Source: Owenia fusiformis (lineage: Eukaryota > Annelida > Polychaeta > Sabellida > Oweniidae). Taken from it: DNA of 64,000 nt. Position 1 is the stretch's first letter. Every line of letters begins with the position of its first letter. The stretch spans positions 2,944,109-3,008,108 of the forward strand of contig CAIIXF020000003.1 in assembly GCA_903813345.2 (NCBI GenBank), read 5' to 3'. Both the position numbers and the translations under genes were made by a program. Under the pieces are notes generated by a model that saw nothing but the letters and a program-made list of their open reading frames with translations, was not told where the DNA came from and did not search any database. This document shows positions 35,901 through 47,900 of the stretch, in pieces.

Positions 35901-38900
35901 GCCCTTGCTTGTATTGCTCAATGTTATATCTTATCTGAGTTCCGTATTATTCGTGCGTTTACTCGCATTGCTTTTGTTATATCTATTCATGAGTTCTATG
36001 AGTTTGGTTTTATACGTGCCTTTGCTTGTATTTTTCAATGGTATATCTAATCCGTATTATACATGCCTTTGCTAGTATTGCTCAATGTTATATCTAATCC
36101 GTATTATACATGCCTTTGCTAGTATTGCTCAATGTTATATCGGATCTAATTAACTGAGTTCCGTATTATACATGCTTTTGCTTGTATTGGTCAATGTTAT
36201 ATCTTATCTGAGTTCAGTATCATACGTGCCTTTGCTAGTATTGCTCAATGTAATATCTAATCCGTATTATACATGCCTTTGCTTGTATTGCTCAATGTTA
36301 TATCTTATCTGAGTTCGGTATTATACGTGCCTTTGCTTGTTTTGCTCATGTTATATTTCATTAACTGAGTTCCGTATCATACATGCCTTTGCTAGTATTG
36401 CTCAATGTTATATCGGATCTAATTAACTGAATTTCCGTACCATACATGCCTTTGCTTGTATTGCTCAATGTTATATCTTTTCTGAGTTCGATATTATACG
36501 TGCCTTTGCTTGTATTGGTCATGTTATATTTCATTAACTGAGTTCCGTATCATTAATGCCTTTTCTAGTATTGCTCAATTTATATCGGATCTAATTAACT
36601 GAATTTCCGTACGATACATGCCTTTGCTTGTATTGCCCATCTTATATTTCATTAACTGAGTTCCGTATCATTAATGCCGTTGCTTGTATTGCTTAAAAAT
36701 CTAATTAACTGAGTTCCGTATCATAATTAAATGACCTTACTTGTATTGCTCTTGGTATATCCAAGCTAATTGATTGATTTCTGTGTTCTATTATAGGCCC
36801 TTGCTAATATTGCCAGACAGGGACAGTGAAGGACGTAGGATTCTTTTGTGGAGGGCAGGTAAGATTAGACTAGAGATACGACATATTTATAAATAGACAG
36901 GGAGACACACAATGGCAAAATTCCGTATTCTATTCCTTGCTCGTATTGCCAGACAGGGACAGTGAAGGACGTAGGCTTATTATGTGAAGAGCAGGTAAGA
37001 TTAGAGATATGACATATTTATAAATAGACAGGGAGACACACAATGGCAAAATTCCGTATTCTATTATAGGCCCTTGCTCGTATTCCCAGACAGGGACAGT
37101 GAAGGACGTTGGATTATTATGTGAAGAGCAGGTAAGATTAGTGATATGACATATTTATAAATAGACAGGGGGACACACAATGGCAAAATTTCGTATTCTA
37201 TTATAGGCCCTTGCTCGTATTCCCAGACAGGGACAGTGAATGACGTAGGATTATTATGTGGAGAGCAGGTAAGATTAGTGATATGACATATTTATAAATA
37301 GACAGGGGGACACACAATGGCAAAATTCCGTATTCTATTATAGGCCCTTGCTCGTATTCCCAGACAGGGACAGTGAATGACGTAGGATTATTATGTGGAG
37401 AGCAGGTAAGATTAGAGATATGACATATTTATAAATATCCTACATGTGCACCAGAAAACCACTTAGCATAATTCGATTTAGGTTAAGGCATGTAGGAGCG
37501 AGCAACGTGTACTAACCATATGATTTATATCATCATAAAAAGTTTATAGTGATATGCATTACACTGTAGATAGCAAATAAGATAAGTCATTACTACATCA
37601 ACTGATAATAAATAGCTGCATGTGAATAGCAAATGTTTGTTGATAGTTCTTTAAATTGTATGCTTTAATTATGGCTGAATGATACATTAAATGAGGTAGA
37701 TTTACAAAATATCTTGACTTTGATTTTCACCATTTCAAACAGGTGATTTGTATAAGGAAATTATTTTATTTGGTAGGTGCTTACCAAACGGGGAAGAATT
37801 GTGGGTTTAACCACGAAGACATTTTTTCGATGTTCGGTTCCATGTTCATGTGCATGATGCGAGAAGAGTTAACACAGGTAATATAAAGAGAATCATATCG
37901 TTGATATCTTAGGGGTAACTCTACTTTTATATGGCTAGTACAAATTAGTTAAAAACATGAAAATCGTTAGATTACTTAATATGCAAAAAACGAAGATTTC
38001 AGGTACCAAAACCCCATATACCAAAGGGTAGCTCCAAACATCTCTCTTGAGTCTCGGAATGTCACCAGAGAAAAAAGAACTATCGAAATCAAAGATGTGA
38101 CCGCATTTTTCGCAATCTATTCGAATTTTCAACAATTTTCAAGAGATTTCAAACTCAAGACTATCGCCACAAAAAGTTGTAAGAATTTGTAAGAAACCAA
38201 ATCATTCCGTCATGCCTTTTTTGTATTAAATTTTAATACACTTTAAGTCTGTATAGTTACACGTCTATACTGACTCGTGAAGAAATCTTTTATGGCTTAG
38301 AAAATCGTAATGATGTCATTGTGGCCTCTTATTCAAACTTGTCAATCAAGGAATTAATGGTAAATTATGGCGATAAATCAGATATTCATAGAAGGTTCAC
38401 TTGTTTAGTAAAAATCATTTATGACTCCCCCTTGCCTGATCCCTTCTAGGTGGTCTAACGGAAAAAAAGTATTATGTAAAATGTGCTATAAAGAACAAAT
38501 ACACTATCACACATGATACTGGACTGTGAAGGGCCCACTGTTTTAAGGTCAAACATTTTGAAAATTGTATATGATATCCAAAAGAGATGATTCTCGGAGC
38601 AATTTTTGGTGCAAGGGTGATATTTGATTTTGATGAATACGCATATTGCTGTATACATCCATAAAATGTACATAAATAGACCAGGATCTGGTCTGTAATT
38701 ATAATTTAATTGTATATTATATATATAGTTGTTATAATTATATGTAAATAATATGAAAACTTTATTTAAACACATCAAATATAGTGGATGAAATAAATAA
38801 ATAAATGAATAAATAAATAATGAAATAAATAATGGAATACTCTGGTGATTTCACCGATAAACCTTATTTCAATCAGAGACATAAAAACAACGATCTTCAT

Positions 38901-41900
38901 TTTAAATCTAATATTTTCAAAAGCGACACCCGTGGAGTTATCCTTTGCCATTTCTGATTGGTACAGAATCATCATATGTTGTAATCTACGATTATGTATG
39001 ATTTGAAGCTTTTAATCTGATAATTAAATTAGTTTAATATGTATCGTGATAATATAAAGAACTGTAATTACCTAGACATGTCGTTTTTGTTTAAAAAATA
39101 ACTTGTTGTAATGATCGATTGAGGCGAGTATATCTCAATATGTTAGATAAATGATAATGGTAAAGAGTTTATTAGACTTAGACTTAATACCCTCCTCCCA
39201 AGCAGGTGTCCAGAATCCGTACCTTCTTCTTCCCCCTGCTATAACCAATTTGGAAGCGCAAAATTAAACTGAATCACGTGATCTAATTATGCACCGATGA
39301 CGTATACACGATTGCTGTCTCAGTGTTGTCGCAGGGGGTAAAAAGAAAGAAGATATTCTGGATTTTGAAGCCCTGTGATCGGAGGATGACTTAACACATG
39401 CTTTTTGCATTTAAAGGTTAACGGGATTGTAGTTTTTCAAGATGGCACCGGACAAACCTTAAAGCATACAACTTTCCTTGGGATGGAAAATGTGAAAAAC
39501 GGACCAATGATCTTTTACGTAAGATTTTGTATAATATTTTCGTGCAATTGCCCCAATATTTTATTATGATACGTGACGTCACGACAACTAGAACAATTCA
39601 TTTACGGTCTAAATTGGAGTTTGTATGACCGCTAAAATTCATAAATGCAAATAAAGGGTGTTCCAAAAGTAACAGGACTGGTGTTGGCATTTTGTCAATT
39701 CTGAACAAAGCGTGTTAAAATGTTCACAAATTGTACTTTAAAGTAGTGTAACTACAATTCTTAAGTTTCAGAAAAAATTATTAAATGTCGGTAGATTTAT
39801 GGTTGCTATAGTAACATGACCTCACAATACCCGGGGCAAATTTTTCATGAAAATTTAAAATCTAACATTTTGGTTTTACTAAAGAAAGATCTAATTCACC
39901 TATTACAATACAACATTTCTTGTTTGTTTTATTAGTTGCTTAGTAGTAATGGTGTTGCTATACAACTCAGATTCAAGTATGATTTCATAATGATAATATT
40001 TATTCAATTGACTGGAATATCACTATGTATGACAGTCTGCACAATTCATGGTTGAGCTTTTAAAAAGAGCCAATTTGAAGCCAGTTATCCACCTTGATGA
40101 CGTGCCTGCCTGCTGGTCAGCATTAATGACCACTGCAGCTATAGAGGAGCTAGGTCTTGAGGACTAAGACTATGCCCCATATTCTTCTGATCATGCAATA
40201 TCTAATTTTTACTTATATTGAGAATGGAATGTTAATCAGCCTCCAAGTTGTCCAATGGACCCTGCGTGACATGTCCTAAAATGGGTTCACTCATGTCTGA
40301 GTCATGGATACGGAGTAATACTCTTGGACTGACCAAAAAGGATTATTTCAATTCAATTCAATTTATTTATTTCATAATTCTTATATAATATACACTAAAA
40401 AAAACAAGCCGCTAGACACCCTAGTGGGTATATGTTGCGGTTTAACAGAAATCATTAAAATGACATCTAGACTACATATAAAAAAAACATTTATATTATG
40501 TTACATGTAGGTATATAAAAATGGTATTAACAATTAATCTAAGGATGTACAATGTAAAAATGTTACAAAAATCAGGTACCAGTATAAAATCAACAATATA
40601 GTATGATATTGGTATTTTACATTATCGATAGATGAGTAGTTTTTTATATGAAGATTTGAAAATATTTAGAGGGGAGCATTTTTTAATATCATGTGGTAGA
40701 GCATTCCAAAGATTAGGACCTAGATAGCGAAGGGAAAGTTTAGAGCATTTAGGGATATGAAAATAATGCAATTGTCTTGTGTAATGATGATGAATATTAA
40801 TGTTGATACCAAACAAGTCTTGAAATAGATTTTTTGGAAGACTGGGGTGCTTATTAAAGATTTTGTACATGAACTGACCAGTACAATATCTGTTAACATC
40901 AAAAATATTTAATATTTTAAGATCTTTAAATAGGGGAGCGGAGTGAGAAAGTCTATCCTTATTTAAAGCTAGCCTTAAGAATTGTTTCTGCAGTTTATGT
41001 AGACGATCATAAAATGATTTAAATGTGTTACCCCAGATTATGTTGCAATAATTTAATTGAGAGTGTATCAATGAGTAGTAAATAGTTTTGAAACTGTCTA
41101 TTTGAAGTAGATGTTTAATGTGATAAAGAGAACCAATGACGCGAGAAATCTTTGTTTCAACAGATTTTATGTGCTCTTTAAATTTCAAGTTTTTATCAAT
41201 AATAATTCCAAGAAAGTCAATTTTTTCCCGGAAATTTATGTTCTCATTGCGTATTTTAAGATTAAGATTTGTTTGATTTTTTGGGGTCCAAATAGAATAG
41301 CATTGGTTTTGCCAATATTAAGTGAAAGTTTGTTTGCTTTTATCCAGTCATCTATTGAATTCAAGTTTGCATTAGTTCTAGTCATAAGTTCATTTAAATC
41401 ATAATCACTATCAAGAAGATTGGTGTCATCAGCAAACATGATAAATTTTAGATTAGGGGCAACAAAAGGCAGTTCATTTATGTAAAGAATAAATAATAGT
41501 GGTCCAAGTACCGAGCCCTGCGGAACACCACAATTTAAAGATGATTGTTTAGATTCATAATATATGGGGTGTACAAAACGCTTAAAGTCTCAGTAACTTT
41601 CTGTTTGGAATGTTGCCCCGGGTATTGTGATGTCACGTTACCATAGCAACCATAACTCTAACCGAATTTCATAATTTTTGACGAACCTTTGCAGTTTTAG
41701 TTACCATGCATAGAAGTACATCATGTAAAATTTTGAAGATGAATGGTGCATATTTAACAAAATACCAGCACCAGTTCTGTTACTTTTGAAACATTGTGGC
41801 CATTGTGGCCATTGCCAAAAACCTCAATCGCTACGCGATTTCGGTCTTTTTACAATAAACAGAATAAAATTTTCGGTCAAATATTACGCCATTAATCATA

Positions 41901-44900
41901 AAATCTCGGTCTTTATTCCTTAAGTAAAAACCTTCTAGAATCAAATAACGTTGATGCTAACATAATACGTGACGTCACACTTACTAACACAACTGATTTA
42001 ATACATAAATCGTATAAGAATATTTCAGCTAAAAACTGTATTTCCAGAATAACTTTCCGGCGAGAATCAAGCATGTCTACATGTATAACATGGGAGCCGT
42101 TATGGAGGCCTTTACTGCCATCTTTTGGCCGTTCATTTCAAACAAAATAAAAGAAAGGGTAATGTAATAAATTTATTATACATTGTCATTAACGTATGGT
42201 TTTGTCACATTTGACCTACGGTTAACCATGCGGTCGCGTAGCTTCCTAAAATATGCGTCATAAAATATAAGGGATAAGCAGTACGATGTAGAATTTCTAT
42301 ATCGATTTTGTGAATCGAACTTACAGCCGCCGTAACGTCACCGTAGAGCAAATGTGACCAAGGCTTAGCTGCGAAAATTATAATCCCAATAATTACCCTC
42401 TTAATAAAAAATAAATACTCTGTTTTGTAAATGTTATACTCGCCCATTTTGTATCAATACAATTCATTTTCTCGCTGCATGGATGAAATCATTAGAATCA
42501 GAAAAAGTCTGAAGGCAAAAATGAAAAACTTTTAACTTGTTTGCAGTTCAACTACTTCTCTAACCTGGAGGAACTTTATGAAAAACTCCCCATGAAATTA
42601 TTGCCTAAGGAGTACCTACCGGATGACTACACTGGTCCTCATGCTGGAACCATTAGTCAGATATCTAGTAAGTAATGGGCCTTTTATAGACTGTGGACTA
42701 TTCTGTAGAAGTGCTCTAGAAATGCATCCTACTTTTCATGGAAGGTCACACATTCCAACATATTTCAAACAATCTGTATGATTATGCTGGACACTTTCTG
42801 GGTAGTTAGACTTTATGTAGGGGTGTTAGAAGGCCCTCAGGCCAATTTATACCCCTACCCCAACAAAACCGTGGGGGTACTTCAATACCATCCAATAAAA
42901 AGAATACTAATGCATATCAGATATTCATCGTTTTATAGTGGGTATTGCATGCCATGGTTAGTCAGTGCCAGAAATTTCCAATCTCTGACTTATATGGTTA
43001 CCATTGAAACAGTATTTATATCTCACAATCTTCTCAATTTGACCCCGTCCCAAATGTGTCCTTAAGTTCTCAAAGTGAAATATTTGCAAATCTGTTTGGA
43101 TTTTTGTGGCTGCTACTTTGTCAAAAGTTGAATTAATATGTATGTATTCACACTAAAGCACTAAAAACTTGATATAATGATCTCATAAATTAATAATATT
43201 TATCAAATGTAGTCACACACAACTGCTTTTAGGGAAAATTGGGCGTGGCACTTTTTGGTACTTGTGTAATTGTTGCAGCATTAAATGAAAAACACATATT
43301 ACACTAACAACAATTGACATTCAATTAGCATCTACTAACATTTGTAACATTGTAGTATGTTCATTATCATTATTAGATACTTTAAATATTTTATATAAGT
43401 GTTATCATGACCCTTCCCTATCATAGGTCATCAATGGTCAAATTAACTTTTAAGTCCTAGAGATCTGAGGCCCGGGTATACAGTCATTAATAAAAAATCA
43501 GTCTTATTCTTATTCAATGTTAGTATACATGTTTACACCATGCATTACCAGCTCAGTACACTAGGGGACTTTTTAAACATTTTTAACGTATTCCTGGGCC
43601 TCAGCTAGAGATCTTTCGTCTTTTCAGTTTGTCAAAGTCGTATTCATTGACTTGAACCTAGACTATGAATAGTTTCATTGATCAAGAGCTATGAGTTAAA
43701 ATTGATTAATATATTTGTCAGGGTTAGAGCCATTTTATGCAATTGAAAAGTAATGGACCGTTCCATCCTTTGAGTATGATGTTATCTCATGCTGGTGTGA
43801 TTTGCATACTAATAACAGTTATGACTTGGATTAAGTTATATGAACTCATTTATCATAAAACAACCCTTCACTAGTATCTCTCATATTACCTCTAAATCAT
43901 CTTCATATTCATTGCCTTAATCGAGAAGGAGGGAGGGGTAACAAACAGAGGGCAATGAAAATTTGTAACAGAGCAAGGACACTGATCAGGTACCAAGCGA
44001 AGGTAACGGCCGTAACCTTCGCATCTAAAATGGCGAACAGTAATTGTCGATTTTGATATTTTTAATTTTCATTGAATTAAACTACTTTATAGTTGACGTT
44101 ATGCTTTGACATTTGCACCAAATCAGGCTTAAATGACATTGGAACTATAGATGTAGTAAACATAAATAAATTATTGGGAATTGTTATGCCCTGTCTTAAA
44201 ACATAATTAAGATTTCTTATTTTCTCGGATAAATGGTGTCTTACAATTGACTCACTGATTATATTATCAATACATCAACATCAGGTAATGCATGATCTAT
44301 CCAATGGATTAAAGATAAAACTTGATTCCAATATGGCAAAATAAATTATTCCATGTATGAATTGCATAGTGCATCATTTTGCAGATATTATATGATGCAT
44401 TCATTGACTCATGGTTAACAAGGTTCGAGTATAACTTCTTTTAGTATTTCACAAAATAAAGAAATATAAACAATTTACACATTTCTGAAATGCTGTACCT
44501 TCAGTGATTCCTTCAACATGGAAAGTGCTTTGTTATGTTAAAACTTAAAATAATATCTAAACAAATCTGTTTAGTGTATACAAACAATGAAAGTAAATAT
44601 GTTTATTATCAAATATTATTCCATAGTTAGCATAAGAGGAGGGAAAACCCCATGAATCAATTGATGACATACGACTTCCTCCTTCGCGCACCTCCTTTCC
44701 CGGAAGAACGTATATTTATACTTCCCTCTATCTTGGTTTCAAAGTTTTCAAATTGACCTAGTTTTAAACCAATCAACGATCGACTCGCTAAACCAATCAG
44801 CGACGATGTCAGTTCAATACAGATTTACATTATAAGCGTATGTCATCTTTGAACCCTGGGGTTTCTCCCCCTCTTAGTTAGCATGATATTCATAGGATAA

Positions 44901-47900
44901 CATGTTAAAGTAAAAACGGTATTTTTGTAATCAGTGGTAGAATATGATATTTTTGATAAATTTTCATTTAACCATAGCATACGGTGTTTAGCCATGACAT
45001 GCGGCACCGTATGCTATGAATTATGGATTTTGCTACTTCAGACTAAAAATGAGGTTAAGTGTCATTATTATATCATTGCTAGAATTTGTGTCCTTTGATT
45101 AGCTGATTCAGTACCATGTGATCAAAAATACCAAAGCGTATTTCACAGCTCCCTTAATTTTTGAATTATAAAAGACGTATTGCCCGGCGTATTGCCCGCC
45201 CGGGAATTTTGAATCGTCCCGTTTCGTCCAGTACAGTTGTGACGTGCATTAAAATGGCAGACGGAAAAAGATTTAAAAGTCTGAATTCCGATGAAAAGAT
45301 CGCCCTTCGGGCTGCGGGCAATACATGCTGCAAAAATCATTGAAAGATGAACAGGTATTGCCCTCCATAGAATGAAATATTTGCTTAATATCGCCAGATC
45401 GTTTGGAAAATTCGAATTAAATCACTTAATTTCCGACGATTCTGATGATAATTTTTACTATTGAATAAAAGGAACATCCTATGATTTACTCGTGATATGA
45501 TTTTAATCCACTCATAGATATTAATAACTGCACTCTCTCGCTACGCTCGCTCGGGATAAAAATCATATCACTCATAAATCATAGGATATCCTCTATTTAT
45601 GTATTAGACATATGAATATAACCTAAAATAAGAAATCTTGTTCTCGTATTCCATTTTAAAATTGGTTGAATGATTTTGGCAAAGTAGAAATGATGGTCAT
45701 AATTAATATTATACGTAATATGCCCTGATGCTATAACATCAATGGTCTTTTATAATCAGGTATGACTGAAATTGGACAAGATCTTATAAGGCTACAGTTT
45801 CCACATATTGTATGTTCCATGATCCATATTACTACCCCAAATTGTCTTTGTCCAAATTGTCCTTGTCTAGAATATGTCATGTTATGTATGTGTATGTATA
45901 TCTTTATTGCCCTTTATGAAAATTATCAATTTTATAAACAAGTGTGCAATTACACGCCCCCCCCCCTCCCACACCAAAACTCCATTTTCTTTATCAAATC
46001 TACCTCTGTGATGATTCTCTGTCAGGCTCCCCCAATTCTCCATACTGTCAAGTAAACATCTAAATAGGATAGTTCTAGCTATTGCTGTTGTTTTGAAATG
46101 TTGAAATTCTGACAGAAGTTTTTAGCCAATATCATTCAATTTATCAATATCCAAACGCAGGGTTTCAGAAAGTATGCATTTTGTTTGTGCCTGTATTTTC
46201 ATCATGTGTACTTATTAAGACAGCTTTACTTAAATGTAAATACATTAAAACTTGATACATATAATCTTTTGACAATTGCTTCAGCTGTTCAGTAAAGTGG
46301 CCATTTTGAGAAATGATATATAGCTTGTACCTTTGTTTGATGCTCAACAATATGTTCGACTGGATTTTTTCATCTTATTCATATATATACCAAATACGAG
46401 AATCAGAATCTTATTCTACAAAATGGGTGTTCATGGAAGTAGCACTAATTATTACATCATTGCTATAAATCGTGTGATTTGGTTGGCTAATTCAGTACCA
46501 TGTGACTAAAAATACCATAGCGTGTTTCACAGCTCCCTGGATTATTGGCATATTTAAAAGACGTATTGCCCAGCGTATTGCCCAGCGTATTGCCAGCCTG
46601 TGGATTCTGACAACTGCACTTTCAATGATTTTTGCAACATGTATTGCCATTGTCCTTTGGGCTGCGGGCAATACATATTGCAAAAATCATTGAAAGATGA
46701 ACAGGTATTGCCCTTCATAGAATGAAATATTTGCTTAATATTTCTTACTGTTTCGGGCTTAAACAGGCAATGCGCTTATTTTTGAAGGAAAAAGGACAAA
46801 ATATTATCTGAGACATGTCACTCACACAGTCAATCAAATATGATAAAAACTTTAATTTGGAATAATACTGAAGTGAAAAAAAAATTATTCACATAGAAAA
46901 CGGCATTTGAAGTTCAGAGATTGAAAAAAGTGAATTACCACTTTTCAAAAAATGTATGTTTTAAATAACTCTTGGATTAAAAGATGGCGTATGCTTGAAA
47001 ATCCTATCAAAAATGAATGGATAATCAATGCAAACAACAATGCCATCTTTCTATGGCATTGCTAAAAACTTGACACAAATAAATTGATAGATCAAAAATA
47101 TTTTTTCATGTTCCAGTGTCAAGTCTGATGTGGTCTGTTTGTGCTATTTTTGGTGTCAAATGAAAGATCAGGTACTTATTTATCCATTGGAAATACTATG
47201 AAGATCAAAAGTGAGACTTCATTTCAGCACTTTGTCCTTAATATCAATTTTGTTATAAACTGAACAAAAGGGCACCTTTAACATGCAGCTAATTCTCCCA
47301 TCTAACCAAGAGATCCTCTTTTAATATATCGAAATTTAAAAATTGCCTCTGATTCAATTTGTTCAATCAAATCTAAAATGGTAATACCTTTTTACTGCTA
47401 CGAACTTTCTTATATTTAATACCATAGGGGGGTAGGATGTTTGTCTCTTTCAATTGATGCTTTCACCAGAAACATGGATATCACTAATTTTGATTCATAT
47501 TTAAAATGATGTGCATGCATAGACCTGTGTATTTTATACCAAATAGAGACGTACACTTCCTTGGAGAGTTCTAAATCTCTATATGATAACAGCCTAGTTC
47601 CCACATCCCTTGTTGACTTTGCTTCCATATTTCCTGTGAAGCCGTGGAACAATTCTCTTGTTCTTCACAATTTTCCACCAGAAACATGGATATCACTAAT
47701 TTTGATTCATATTTAAAATGGTGTGCATGCATAGACCTGTGTATTTTATACCAAATAGAGACACTTCCCTGGAGAGTTCTAAAGCTCTATATGTCAACAG
47801 CCTAGTTCCCACATCCCTTGTTGACTTTGCTTCCATATTTCCTGTGAAGCCGTGGAACACAGTTCTATTGTTCTTCAAAATTTTCCATTTTAATGTAACT

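Noticed and set aside
36000-37440. CRISPR-like array
   Set aside because: Repeats are degenerate, intronic, contiguous and exon-derived in a eukaryotic gene, with no unique spacers or cas genes.
45143-46693. Two similar plus/minus open frames suggesting a small duplicated gene
   Set aside because: They follow from a DNA direct repeat with inverted words, and their frames and ends are not conserved between the two copies.
47416-47878. Two similar minus-strand frames (MEAKSTRDVGTRLL...)
   Set aside because: Produced by the 213-bp tandem duplication inside a transposon; no start context or splice sites, and the frame is interrupted differently in each copy.
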